Positions 8,277 to 17,567 of a stretch of DNA of 64,000 nt are shown here, in pieces. The notes under the pieces are model-generated. The model ran no database searches and had not been told where the DNA came from. It saw nothing but the letters and a program-made list of their open reading frames with translations. Within the stretch, counting starts at the first letter, position 1. Each line of letters opens with the position of its first letter. Source of the stretch: a virus; IMG/VR virus record IMGVR_UViG_3300033146_001150, positions 1-64,000 of that record. One strand, 5' to 3'. The position numbers were made by a program, and so were the translations under genes.

Positions 8277-9779
8277 TTATAATTCATCTATTGTTTTATG
8301 CCTATTGATGTAAGGGAACTCCTGCTTATCGTAATATGCCAATCTCTTATAGAAATGACGTATAGCATAATTTGGTAATCGATGACCATATTCATCCACA
8401 TAATGCATATCATCTATTAAATCCCACACAATAACACGACTCTTTGTTTTATGCAAACGCAACCCACGACCAATACTTTGTAATACCTTAATTTTTGATT
8501 TATAAAAAGAAGCAAAAATAACACTATGCAACTTAGGTATATTAATACCAGTAGACATAGTTCCGTATGTTGCTATTAAAATAGCACCGTCGTATTCTTC
8601 CATATTAGTCCTAATAGCTTCTCTCTTTTCAGCAGGAATACCACCATGTATAACAAAAAGAGGTCTATTGGGGAATGTTTCAGTGATATATTCAACCATA
8701 GAATCTAAATGATCTAATTTATGACATAACACTAATACATTATGATCTTCATTGATATTTCCTATGATGTACCGCAATACATTATTACGCTTTGGGTTTT
8801 TTGTTATAACAGAAACCTCATCAGCATATGTTTTCCCAGCAATCTTATCAATCTCATCTTGATTGTGTTTAAGAAACAAATTAACAATTGTTATGTTTGA
8901 TAGAAATCCACGCTCAATTAACGTCTTACTTTCAAGAGAATATATCTTATGACCTAAATATCCATAGATATTAAAAATATCAGCAGTATCTTCGGGTAAT
9001 GTACCAGTGAACCCCAATCTATAAGACGCATTAACACACTTACTAAGGACCGACTGTATACTAGCAGATTTAGCACCATGAGTTTCATCAACCAACACTG
9101 CACCAAAATCACTAAAGAAGTCCGAACCTCGTTTATATATAGATTGCCATGTTGATATTAACACAGGTCTAGTCTTATCATAAAATACACTCTTACCATA
9201 TAACAATGATATATCTGTTGAGGCAGTACCCCAACCATATTTTTTAAAATCATCATACATCTGAGTAACTAAACCTATATTAGGAACCACTAAAAGTATC
9301 TTAGAATCAATATCCTCTAATATAAATCGAATGACTGTATATATCAAAATCGATTTACCACTACCTGTTGCCGACTCAACAACCCCACGTTTATTCCGTA
9401 GTGCAGCATAGACAGCATCTTTTTGGTAATCCCGTAGTGTGATATCAGACATACTAAATAGGACATCATAGAACCCCTCAAGATCTTCTTTAGATATATC
9501 ATTCTTTAACTCAAATTCATTGAAAGTTAGCTGTATTTTATAATTATACTGCTCTAAGAATGGTTTTAAAAACCTAAGAAGACCTATAGGGAGTAAATGA
9601 TCAGATCTATTAAAGAAACTAATCTTACCGTTCCATATACCAGCTTTAAACTTCGGATTATGTCTATAGTCAGCCGCATAACATGTAAAAAACTCAGCCA
9701 ATTCATACGACTGATCTTCACCACAAAAAATCTTGAAGTGAATATTATCAATTATGCTTACTACTATAACATCATTCAT
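8277..9779 (-). CDS. uvsW: UvsW recombination DNA/RNA helicase
   Basis: The 500-residue length matches T4 UvsW (about 500). It unwinds branched DNA and R-loops and ends origin-type replication initiation in T4. Visible superfamily 2 motifs are RDYQ at 116-119, Walker A SATGSGKS at 136-143, the DETH box at 231-234, LGFTGT near 255, STGIN and the motif VI stretch QSIGRGLR near 440. The N-terminal 100 residues correspond to the UvsW DNA-binding domain (KFKAGIWNGKISFFN). It is followed by uvsY and ends about 60 bases before a late gene. The uvsW-uvsY neighbourhood is also found in T4. Confidence 0.92.
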   Translation of the reverse strand: MNDVIVVSIIDNIHFKIFCGEDQSYELAEFFTCYAADYRHNPKFKAGIWNGKISFFNRSDHLLPIGLLRFLKPFLEQYNYKIQLTFNEFELKNDISKEDLEGFYDVLFSMSDITLRDYQKDAVYAALRNKRGVVESATGSGKSILIYTVIRFILEDIDSKILLVVPNIGLVTQMYDDFKKYGWGTASTDISLLYGKSVFYDKTRPVLISTWQSIYKRGSDFFSDFGAVLVDETHGAKSASIQSVLSKCVNASYRLGFTGTLPEDTADIFNIYGYLGHKIYSLESKTLIERGFLSNITIVNLFLKHNQDEIDKIAGKTYADEVSVITKNPKRNNVLRYIIGNINEDHNVLVLCHKLDHLDSMVEYITETFPNRPLFVIHGGIPAEKREAIRTNMEEYDGAILIATYGTMSTGINIPKLHSVIFASFYKSKIKVLQSIGRGLRLHKTKSRVIVWDLIDDMHYVDEYGHRLPNYAIRHFYKRLAYYDKQEFPYINRHKTIDEL

Positions 9780-10208
9780 CTAATACCCTTTTTTGAATTT
9801 ACTAAATTCTATATACTGATTGACCATATAACTCATTTGTTTGAAATTATCTAAAGTCTTCTCGAAAAAATCAACGATAACAACTTGATTATCATATAAC
9901 TCCCGAAGTATACAGTATTCATCATCACCTAAGACATATAATTCAATTTCTTTATTACTATCTAATCTAAAATCACCATGAAATTTATATTTATGATATA
10001 ACTTCTTATATGAAGCCTTCATATCATTATTTATATTTTTTAATATTTTCAACTGTGAGTTATATATATAGTTATATTTTGAATATAGTTTTGGTATAGA
10101 CATCGATATATTTTGAATATTCTCCTTAGTAACAGTAGTATCTTTAACTGCCTGGCGTTTTAATTGTTCAAACTTCTCTTCAGTTAAATACGTATTTTCA
10201 ATAGGCAT
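9780..10208 (-). CDS. uvsY: UvsY recombination mediator
   Basis: The start is placed at the ATG at 10208, which follows GGAGGATCTG. The product has 142 residues, close to T4 UvsY (137). The conserved central part reads LYSKYNYIYNSQLKILKN and is followed by a helical C-terminal part ending YMVNQYIEFSKFKKGY, similar in layout to UvsY. UvsY loads UvsX recombinase onto gp32-covered single-stranded DNA. Both partners, uvsX (20225) and gene 32 (23111), are encoded here on the other strand. Its stop is directly before the uvsW start, which supports the call. Confidence 0.75.
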   Translation of the reverse strand: MPIENTYLTEEKFEQLKRQAVKDTTVTKENIQNISMSIPKLYSKYNYIYNSQLKILKNINNDMKASYKKLYHKYKFHGDFRLDSNKEIELYVLGDDEYCILRELYDNQVVIVDFFEKTLDNFKQMSYMVNQYIEFSKFKKGY

Positions 10209-11973
10209 CAGATCCTCCATCATTGCATAAATTCAACATCTTTTTGCGTAAATATATAGTTCTCATTCGATATAAATAAATATGTATACTAAAATCAACA
10301 ACGCCATCATTCAACACCATCATGTTATTATACATTATAGTATCTATGGGTATGTTGCCTACATTTTCATCAGGTTTGTGCTCTGCAAGAGCATCTTCAT
10401 CTATGAGCAAGCAAGTATACTGTATACCATCTATTCTCTTCCTTATTTTATCTACAACTATACCAGCATCAACCAATACATCAATTATATAACTAACTGT
10501 TAATTTTGACATTATACGCTTTGGTATAAATTTCTTCATAGATGCTATTATGCTTGGTATATGTGATATCTTATATAAATTTCCATCTATATGTTTTGAA
10601 GTAGTAAATTCATTAATTATATAAGACTTGTAGTCAAATACACCATTAAACCGGATAAATTTACGGATAATACCACTAGTCACAGAAGTGGTTATAAAAT
10701 CACGATGAACCCCCATAACCATAGAAGCCACATCAATAATCTCAGTCAATGTAACTTTTCTATAAAACACACCATTAGGTTTAATAGTCTCTAATAGAAA
10801 AGTTCTAGCTGACGTTGAATTATCATAACCATATATTTTATAACTATATCCATAAACATCATCACATAAAATAGTAACAATCTCCCGATATATATCATGT
10901 TTAGCTCTAACTCCAATATCATGTTTAGTTTTATAAAAATAAATAAAATATAATTTATGGTCAAACCCTAATTTAGCTGATATTTTAATTAAAGTATCTA
11001 TACCTAAAGTGTAATTATTTCTAGTATCAATACTATTATATTGGTACATTATGGTTTCGTTTGTATCATTTGGATGGTCGACACTTAACGTATTAAATAA
11101 CAACAACCCATCATCATAACCAAACACAGTATTCAACGAAAATCCTAAAGATATCCAATCTAATCTACTAATTTTAGTAAAGTTATGTTTTTTATTTATA
11201 TTATTTAAAAACACTACTATTTTAGAAGCATAAATATATTTCTCATTATCAGACATAGTATCAAATGCTATATGATACTTCGATTTCTCTAACGAAGATG
11301 GATATACAGCCTTATATTTTTTCTTAGTTGTTTTCTTTGTTTTTGGTGGTGATACAAATAAATCAACATAGGTAGATGGTATATTTTTTATGGAAAAATA
11401 ATCAACAGAATTATTATTATATACCTCAAATCTATCATAATTTAACGTACCACTCTCTCTACTAGGAAATATAAGTCTAGCAGCATCACGTACTTGATAA
11501 TCGCAATATATATTCTCATTTTTTAATTCAGAAAATATATAACTGTAAGTTCTTCTTAAATCTTTAATTGATGTTACAGGCTCTTTTAATATCATTGCAA
11601 CATGAAAACAATCCACTTCATCCGGTATATGTGATTTAGACGTATATAAAAACCAATTATACTTATCAGCAAACTGAGAATTAATAAACTCAGTAATAGT
11701 AGAATCTGAATGATCGCCTTTATTATCAAAATCCAATATGATAGCTGATGCTGAAATAAACGTATCTTCAGATCGTACATTATCTGTATATCTATAAAAA
11801 CTATGGACATTAGTCATAACTAACTCTGTTAGTCTATTAATACCACTTTCTGTTGATATATCGATTTTCTCCGTATAATCATACGTAGTTACATTAGGAT
11901 AATAATTATTATATCTATTGTTGAACTCTTTAACTGAAACATCTATTGTCTTACTAATCACAGAATCATTCAC
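10198..11973 (-). CDS. Probable archaeo-eukaryotic-type primase (AEP) with PriCT-like domain
   Basis: The 591-residue protein starts at ATG after AGAGGTGTGA. Around residues 75-80 is the hydrophobic-D-x-D block ILDFDNKGDHSD. It is followed by FLYTSKSHIPDE, CFHVAMILKEP near 125, and CDYQVRDAARLIFPS near 160. This order of motifs is that of AEP/PrimPol primases of plasmids and phages. Residues about 265-330 (WISLGFSLNTVFGYDDGLLLFNTLS) resemble a PriCT-2 module. The C-terminal 250 residues are unassigned. The phage also encodes a DnaG-type gp61, so this would be a second primase, read in the opposite direction from a promoter at 12026. Confidence 0.55.
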   Translation of the reverse strand: MNDSVISKTIDVSVKEFNNRYNNYYPNVTTYDYTEKIDISTESGINRLTELVMTNVHSFYRYTDNVRSEDTFISASAIILDFDNKGDHSDSTITEFINSQFADKYNWFLYTSKSHIPDEVDCFHVAMILKEPVTSIKDLRRTYSYIFSELKNENIYCDYQVRDAARLIFPSRESGTLNYDRFEVYNNNSVDYFSIKNIPSTYVDLFVSPPKTKKTTKKKYKAVYPSSLEKSKYHIAFDTMSDNEKYIYASKIVVFLNNINKKHNFTKISRLDWISLGFSLNTVFGYDDGLLLFNTLSVDHPNDTNETIMYQYNSIDTRNNYTLGIDTLIKISAKLGFDHKLYFIYFYKTKHDIGVRAKHDIYREIVTILCDDVYGYSYKIYGYDNSTSARTFLLETIKPNGVFYRKVTLTEIIDVASMVMGVHRDFITTSVTSGIIRKFIRFNGVFDYKSYIINEFTTSKHIDGNLYKISHIPSIIASMKKFIPKRIMSKLTVSYIIDVLVDAGIVVDKIRKRIDGIQYTCLLIDEDALAEHKPDENVGNIPIDTIMYNNMMVLNDGVVDFSIHIYLYRMRTIYLRKKMLNLCNDGGSDAY

Positions 11974-11997
11974 ACCTCTCTATAAACATACACCATA

Positions 11998-12026
11998 ATA
12001 ATATACTAAAACTACAATTTTGTCAA
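11998..12026 (-). promoter_or_regulatory. Early sigma70-like promoter for the leftward primase-uvsY-uvsW unit
   Basis: On the minus strand TTGACA, 17 bases, TATTAT, reading towards the gene starting at 11973. Spacing and boxes match the other early promoters in this window. Confidence 0.75.
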
Positions 12027-12077
12027 CTTATTTTTTATACTTATATAAAATTCTTATACAAAAACCCCAAAACCCCA

Positions 12078-12105
12078 TTGACTTTATAATAAATTATAGT
12101 ATACT
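12078..12105 (+). promoter_or_regulatory. Early promoter for the rightward recombination-replication unit
   Basis: TTGACT, 16 bases, TATACT, reading towards gene 46 at 12185. With the minus-strand promoter at 11998-12026 it makes 11974-12184 a divergent control region. Two CCCC-A tracts lie just before the -35 box, and a CACAC-GAAG-GTGTG hairpin sits in the leader at about 12155. Confidence 0.7.
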
Positions 12106-12184
12106 TAATATAGTATTATAGTATATTCTTAAAGTGGAACGGGATTCTAATGCACACGAAGGTGTGGGAAGGGCTTAAACAGTA

Positions 12185-13951
12185 ATGAAAGTAATATTCG
12201 AGAAGGTTATATTAAAAAACCTACTTTCTTTCGGAAATAAAGAAACTACAATAGTTTTTGATGAAGGATTAACTCTTATGACTGGACCTAATGGTTCAGG
12301 GAAATCATCATCTTTATTAGATGCTATATCATTTGCGATATATGACAAGCCATACCGTAAAATAAATAAAGCAGATCTCATCAATAGAACTAATAAAAAA
12401 AATATGATGGTTGATTTATATTTTTCTATTAATGATATACCATATCAGATTAAACGAGGTATGAAAAATAAAGATGTTGATTTGGAATTTTATATTGATG
12501 GTAAAAAACAGCAATTATTATCATCTAAAGCATTAACACAAGATGAACTTATTAATAAAATTGGGATCGATTATAAATTATTTAAACAGATAATTTCATT
12601 ATCAATCAACCACAATAAATCATTTTTAACTTTATCTGCTAGTGAAAAGAGAGATTTATTAGAGAAGTTTTTTAATGTTGATGTGTTAGCTACAATGGCT
12701 AAAGAAGCGAAACAAGAGTTGAAAACTTTAAATGTTAAATTAGAAATAAGTTCTAATAATATTTCAACCTTAGCTAAATTTTTATCAGAAGAAAAGCTAC
12801 GTATTAAAAAATTAACTAAATCAAAGAAAAGTTTTGATACCGATAAAACTGCTATTATTTCTGATCTTGAAGATAAGTTGATTACCGCTGAGGGTGAATT
12901 ATCTGATTTAGCATCATCTGGGAAAAAATTACAAAAACAATCAGCAGCATTTGCTGTGGTGGATATTAATGACATACGAACACGAAAACAGGAATTACTT
13001 ACTGAACAAGCAGTTTTGGAATCTACAAAAACCTCAGCTGAGAAAACTATAACATATCTAAATAGTAACGATATATGTCCAATGTGTAAATCTGAATTGA
13101 ATGACGATCATAAGAAATCTGAGTTGAGTGTTCAAAATAATATAGTATCTACTTGTACTAGTGATATACTATCTATAGAAAATAAATTAATATTGATTGA
13201 AGATGAGTTATCTTCAGCGGTAGAAGATTCTTCAAAATTATCTGATTTAAAATTTTCTATTAGAGAATTGAAAAATAAGTATAAGATCAAAGAAGTTGAA
13301 ATTACGAATTTGAAAAAAATGATATCTGATAAAAGAGATGAGACCTTTGTTATTGATATAGACGAGATGAAAGATCATTATAAAGAGAAATTTAATGAGC
13401 ATAAATCGGCTGTGATTGAGCATGAGTCTATATCATCATTAATATCAAAATATAATATAATGAAAGATATGCTGTCTGATTCTGGTATTAAATCTTATAT
13501 ATTTGATCAGTTAATACCAATACTCAATAAGAATATTAATGATTATTTAACTACGTTTGATTTACCAATATATATAGAATTTGATAATAAAATGAATGAT
13601 AGTATTAAAACTATTAAGGATTTTAAACAATCAGTCTCTTATTACAGTTTTAGTGAAGGTGAAAAGAAAAAAATAGATATGTCTATTTTATTATCATTCA
13701 TTGATGTTACTAAGAAAATAGCCAATTGGAATTGTAATTTGTTAATTATTGATGAATTATTAGATAGTTCTATTGACGATGATGGGTTGGAGCATTTATT
13801 ACAAAGTTTACATACTATGTTTGAAGGGTCTCCAGATTTAGGAGTATACATCATATCACATAGAGTTAAAGCCGAATATAAGAATTATTTTAATAACACA
13901 ATACAAGTCGGAATAAACCCCAATGGGTTTTCTGAATTAATATTTAAATAG
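12185..13951 (+). CDS. 46: Recombination nuclease ATPase subunit gp46 (SbcC/Rad50-like)
   Basis: This 588-residue SMC-like ATPase is close to T4 gp46 (560). It pairs with gp47 in the nuclease that resects DNA ends for recombination-dependent replication. Visible are Walker A GPNGSGKSS at 34-42, Q-loop region near 130, two coiled-coil arms, the zinc hook CPMC near residue 298, the signature FSEGEKKKIDMS near 488, and Walker B LLIIDELLDSS near 518 with a D-loop following. It is first in a plus-strand operon and is followed by 55-like and 47 genes, the same neighbourhood as in T4. Confidence 0.95.
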   Translation: MKVIFEKVILKNLLSFGNKETTIVFDEGLTLMTGPNGSGKSSSLLDAISFAIYDKPYRKINKADLINRTNKKNMMVDLYFSINDIPYQIKRGMKNKDVDLEFYIDGKKQQLLSSKALTQDELINKIGIDYKLFKQIISLSINHNKSFLTLSASEKRDLLEKFFNVDVLATMAKEAKQELKTLNVKLEISSNNISTLAKFLSEEKLRIKKLTKSKKSFDTDKTAIISDLEDKLITAEGELSDLASSGKKLQKQSAAFAVVDINDIRTRKQELLTEQAVLESTKTSAEKTITYLNSNDICPMCKSELNDDHKKSELSVQNNIVSTCTSDILSIENKLILIEDELSSAVEDSSKLSDLKFSIRELKNKYKIKEVEITNLKKMISDKRDETFVIDIDEMKDHYKEKFNEHKSAVIEHESISSLISKYNIMKDMLSDSGIKSYIFDQLIPILNKNINDYLTTFDLPIYIEFDNKMNDSIKTIKDFKQSVSYYSFSEGEKKKIDMSILLSFIDVTKKIANWNCNLLIIDELLDSSIDDDGLEHLLQSLHTMFEGSPDLGVYIISHRVKAEYKNYFNNTIQVGINPNGFSELIFK

Positions 13952-13960
13952 GGGAGCCTT

Positions 13961-14341
13961 ATGAGCATGTACATAGACAAGAAAAAATTTCATAATCTAT
14001 TAAAGGAATATGATAAGACAGGATCAAAAAAAGCGTATGAAGAAATCGGAAAGTATTTTATCATGATCGCTGAGAATTTTTTAAATAAACCTAGTTATAT
14101 AAACTACTCTAAAGATTGGAAGGATGGTATGATATCAGAATCATTGTATGATATGGTCAGATATATACATAACTATGATATTGAGAAAGTTGAACGTATT
14201 GAGCGTGAAACAGGAGAATTACCTAACCCATTTGCGTATTTCTCGCAATATGCTTTTAATGGAACATCTAGGTTTTTAGGTGTGCGTAGTAAAGATAAAG
14301 AAGTATTAGTTAGATTATCATTTATCGAGAATATGGAATAA
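13961..14341 (+). CDS. 55: gp55-like sigma factor for late transcription
   Basis: The 126-residue product is shorter than T4 gp55 (185). It matches in the core: IAENFLNKPSYINYSKDWKDGMISE (T4 has a similar LIAEGL...YTQSWKQEMI block), IHNYDIEKV, then NPFAYFSQYAFNGTSRFL, equivalent to the T4 NPHAYITQACFNAFVQRI helix. This is the region 2-like part that recognises TATAAATA. The C-terminal clamp-binding tail of T4 gp55 seems shortened. It lies between 46 and 47 with only 9 and 1 bases of spacing. TATAAATA boxes before virion-type genes here support the role. Confidence 0.8.
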   Translation: MSMYIDKKKFHNLLKEYDKTGSKKAYEEIGKYFIMIAENFLNKPSYINYSKDWKDGMISESLYDMVRYIHNYDIEKVERIERETGELPNPFAYFSQYAFNGTSRFLGVRSKDKEVLVRLSFIENME

Positions 14342-14342
14342 T

Positions 14343-15401
14343 ATGAGCAATAAAGTTGGAATAATTTCAGATATACATTTTGGTGTCAATAAGAATTCAG
14401 AGATGTTTTTACTGAGTGGGCTAAAGTTCTTTAAAGATCAATTTGTCCCATATTTAAAAGAAAATGGCATTTCAACCGTTCTCGTTTTAGGTGATATATT
14501 TGATAATAGAAATACTATCAATGTTAGAATCAGCGACGAAGTGTATATGTTTTTCAGTGAAGTGTTAAAAGATTTTAATGTTACTATACTTATAGGGAAC
14601 CATGATATATATTATAAATCAACTACTGAAGTACACTCTTTAAAAGCATTAAATCATTTAACTAATGTTACTGTGATTAATGATATTATGATTTATGATG
14701 TATGTGGAGTTGACTGTTTATTTTGTCCCTGGGTTGTTGATTATGAAGATGAACTATTTTTAGATATGATGAAAAATACCGATGTTGATTTATTATTTGG
14801 TCATTTTGATATAGTTGGTTTTGCTTTAAATGCCACAACCACTAGTGTTGATGGAGTATCTCCTAGCTTATTTTCTAATTTTAGTAAAGTGTTTAGTGGT
14901 CATTATCATACACCAAGTTCTAAAATCGTCAATGGTACTGAGATTGTATATATCGGTAGCCCATATCAGATGAATCGTAATGATATTAATGAAGATAAAG
15001 GATTTATAATTCTTGATGTTGAAACTATGGAATATGAGAGAATTACTAACACCGAATCAGTTAAATTCGTGAAGGTGTATTATCCTGATATGCCAACTAA
15101 GGATGAAATTGAAGGTAATATAGTAGATATACATATAAACATTAATAAAAACCAATTATCAAATAATGACATAGATTCTTTTATATCTACTATTGATGCT
15201 ATGGGTCCTGTTGAGAAATCAAGACCAATAATGAATGTAGTATCTGATGATGTTGACATACGAGATGTTCTCGATGGTGGTGTTTATGATATACCAGACC
15301 TATTGGAATTATATATAAATGAGAATGAAACCATACCTGAAGATGAAAAATCTGAAATATTATTATTAACAATGTCTATGTACGACCGCATAAACAATTA
15401 G
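14343..15401 (+). CDS. 47: Recombination nuclease subunit gp47 (SbcD/Mre11-like)
   Basis: The 352-residue protein compares well with T4 gp47 (339). It is a metal-dependent phosphoesterase acting with gp46. Metallophosphatase motifs are in order: SDIHFG at 9-14, LGDIFDNR near 49, GNHDIYY near 85, FGHFD near 155 and SGHYHTP near 184. The C-terminal 110 residues form the capping and partner-binding part. The start ATG overlaps the stop of the 55-like gene by one base, which shows translational coupling. Confidence 0.95.
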   Translation: MSNKVGIISDIHFGVNKNSEMFLLSGLKFFKDQFVPYLKENGISTVLVLGDIFDNRNTINVRISDEVYMFFSEVLKDFNVTILIGNHDIYYKSTTEVHSLKALNHLTNVTVINDIMIYDVCGVDCLFCPWVVDYEDELFLDMMKNTDVDLLFGHFDIVGFALNATTTSVDGVSPSLFSNFSKVFSGHYHTPSSKIVNGTEIVYIGSPYQMNRNDINEDKGFIILDVETMEYERITNTESVKFVKVYYPDMPTKDEIEGNIVDIHININKNQLSNNDIDSFISTIDAMGPVEKSRPIMNVVSDDVDIRDVLDGGVYDIPDLLELYINENETIPEDEKSEILLLTMSMYDRINN

Positions 15402-15410
15402 GAGAAATTA

Positions 15411-16607
15411 ATGAATACATTACCGACCTCAGACCTTGATAGCTTTAAACAACAATTAGGTGCACCGAATACTAAATTTTCAGATGTAGCATCAACTCCA
15501 CCACCAAAACCAATTCCAGAAAAAAAGAATATTGTATTAGCTTATAATAGTGATTATACTGGATGTGGTCATATACGCACCATTTTTCCGTTAAGTTATA
15601 TGAATTCTATTTTTGGTAAACGTGGAGATTTACAAATTTTAGTATCTCCATTTATGATATTTCAACCAGATGTTCTACGTAGAACTAGAACTATATTGTT
15701 TCAACGCACTATGGGTGGAAATACTACAGAAATTATACAATATTATAAGAAATTGCAAAAAGAGTACGGATTTAAGATGGTGTATGATATTGACGATTTC
15801 ATTTGGAAGGGTGATGCTGAAGGTGAATGTATCCCGGATTATAACTTTGGGTCTAATAATATAACTGAAGCAGTGCGAAAAAGTTCTATTGATAATATGC
15901 TTCTAATGGATACTGTTTGTGTTACTTCACCTTTCTTAAAGGATTATATAGCTAAATTAGGTATTGATCGACAAAAAATTGAAATTGTTCAAAATACTCT
16001 ACCTCAATTCTTTTGGGGTACAGAGCAAAAAGCTCCAATCACCGAGAAGATCAAAAAACCAAAAATATTATGGTCTGCTAGTCCAACTCACTGGGATAAT
16101 GAAAACAAATTATATGGTGATATGGATAATGCATGGCGTGAGTGGATTATTGAATCTGTTAATGCTGATAAAATTGATTTCGTTCAAATGGGAGGATTGC
16201 CTTGGTTCTTTGAAGAGATTAAAGATAAAATTACTATATTAGATTGGGTCCCTTCGTATCATTATCATTTGGCTGTTAAAGGGGTTGGTGCTGATTTTGG
16301 TATATCTCCATTAGTACCTAACTATTTTAATTACTCTAAGAGTCCTATTAAATATCAAGAGTATTGTGTTGCTGGTATTGTTGGTATCGGTACTGTATTT
16401 TCTAATGGTAATATGTCTCCATATGATGATGCTAAAGTTGTAGTTAAAGATACCGTAACTAAAGAAGAAATAACTAAACTAATTGATTCTTTATGTGAAC
16501 CTGACACTTATAATAAAATAATCCAAGATCAGTATAAACAAGTAATAGATGAGGATTGGATTACTGAAAGTGCTGGATATATTAATAAAATGACAAGTAT
16601 ATTATAA
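15411..16607 (+). CDS. Glycosyltransferase-like protein (GT-B type)
   Basis: The 398-residue protein follows AGGAGAAATTA. The N-terminal 35 residues are Pro-rich and probably disordered. Then come NIVLAYNSDYTGCGHIRTIFP, KMVYDIDDFIW near 140, a helix-rich linker, VCVTSPFLKDYI near 175, ILWSASPTHWDN near 225 and a C-terminal GISPLVPNYFNYSKSPIKYQEY near 300. The last block is the donor-binding region typical of GT-B glycosyltransferases (family 4-like). T4 carries its DNA alpha-glucosyltransferase near gene 47, so position hints at DNA or virion glycosylation. The substrate is unknown. Confidence 0.7.
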   Translation: MNTLPTSDLDSFKQQLGAPNTKFSDVASTPPPKPIPEKKNIVLAYNSDYTGCGHIRTIFPLSYMNSIFGKRGDLQILVSPFMIFQPDVLRRTRTILFQRTMGGNTTEIIQYYKKLQKEYGFKMVYDIDDFIWKGDAEGECIPDYNFGSNNITEAVRKSSIDNMLLMDTVCVTSPFLKDYIAKLGIDRQKIEIVQNTLPQFFWGTEQKAPITEKIKKPKILWSASPTHWDNENKLYGDMDNAWREWIIESVNADKIDFVQMGGLPWFFEEIKDKITILDWVPSYHYHLAVKGVGADFGISPLVPNYFNYSKSPIKYQEYCVAGIVGIGTVFSNGNMSPYDDAKVVVKDTVTKEEITKLIDSLCEPDTYNKIIQDQYKQVIDEDWITESAGYINKMTSIL

Positions 16608-16613
16608 AATCAC

Positions 16614-16642
16614 TTGACATAATCATAAACATGGTGTATATT
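16614..16642 (+). promoter_or_regulatory. Early promoter before the DHH gene and DNA polymerase
   Basis: TTGACA, 17 bases, TATATT, ending 40 bases before the ATG at 16682. It lies in the only gap of the 46-to-uvsX stretch, so it gives the replication genes their own start. Confidence 0.8.
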
Positions 16643-16681
16643 TATTTAAGTATATGCCATGTTTTTTATTTAGGAGTATAA

Positions 16682-17566
16682 ATGAAGGTTCACCCAGAAG
16701 CAAAAGTGTTATCAATATCTCATAACGATTTAGATGGTGTTGGTGCTCAAATAGTACTAGGTGCTATTTTTAAAAATATACAATATATCAATGTATCATA
16801 TAAAGAAATTGATGATGCCTTAGTGAATTTAGATGAAACTAAGTATGATTTTATATTTGTTACTGATATTTCACCATCAGTTAAAGAGTTATTATATAGA
16901 TTTGATAATCTGATGTTGATCGATCACCACCAAAACTTAGAGAACGACCCCTCACATAACATCCATATCAATCATAAGTATTCTGGTACTTATTTGACTT
17001 GGAAATATTTAATTCATAAGTATGGAGACTCTGTTCTAGGTAGATATGAGAAGTTGGTGACGCTAATAAATGATTATGATATGTGGATTTTAAAGTATAA
17101 AGCTAGTAAAGCATTAAACGATCTATATACAAATTATCATGCTGATAAGTTTAGACGAAGATTTCGTAGTGGTAAACTTAAATTAAAAGAATCTGAAAAA
17201 GAGTATCTACAGCGTATAGAAGATTCGTTTAATAAGAAATATAATGAACTAGAGATATTTGATTTTGATAATATAAATGCCTGTTATTTTTTATCAGATA
17301 GTCTTGTTAATGAGTTATCTCATAAACTTCTTCATGATAAAGGTTATGATTTTGTGTTTTTCAACACTATGTATTCGTATAAATTATCAATTCGCCATAA
17401 GATTCCAGATTTTAATATGGGTGCTATTCTTAAAGAATTAGGTTGGGGTGGTGGACATAAACAAGCTTGTGGTATTGATGGGTCTACTGCTGAGGAGTTA
17501 AATGATAATTTAAATAAAATAGAAGAATTATTATACGATAAATTACCTGAAATACGAAAGAACTGA
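16682..17566 (+). CDS. DHH/DHHA1 family phosphoesterase
   Basis: The 294-residue protein has the DHH family motifs: HNDLDGVGAQ near residue 14, FVTDIS near 59, the DHH triad in LIDHHQNLEN near 80, LINDYDMW near 138 and the DHHA1 glycine motif GWGGGHKQACG near 258. Members cleave oligoribonucleotides, cyclic dinucleotides or single-stranded DNA (NrnA, RecJ types). It lies directly before DNA polymerase (1-base gap) under the 16614 promoter, so nucleic-acid turnover during replication or removal of signalling nucleotides are both plausible. Substrate cannot be read from sequence. Confidence 0.8.
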   Translation: MKVHPEAKVLSISHNDLDGVGAQIVLGAIFKNIQYINVSYKEIDDALVNLDETKYDFIFVTDISPSVKELLYRFDNLMLIDHHQNLENDPSHNIHINHKYSGTYLTWKYLIHKYGDSVLGRYEKLVTLINDYDMWILKYKASKALNDLYTNYHADKFRRRFRSGKLKLKESEKEYLQRIEDSFNKKYNELEIFDFDNINACYFLSDSLVNELSHKLLHDKGYDFVFFNTMYSYKLSIRHKIPDFNMGAILKELGWGGGHKQACGIDGSTAEELNDNLNKIEELLYDKLPEIRKN

Positions 17567-17567
17567 A

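Noticed and set aside
10028-10035. TATAAATA box (minus strand) as late promoter
   Set aside because: It lies inside uvsY with no downstream late gene start. The same holds for plus-strand 10271-10278 inside the primase gene and minus-strand 46912-46919.
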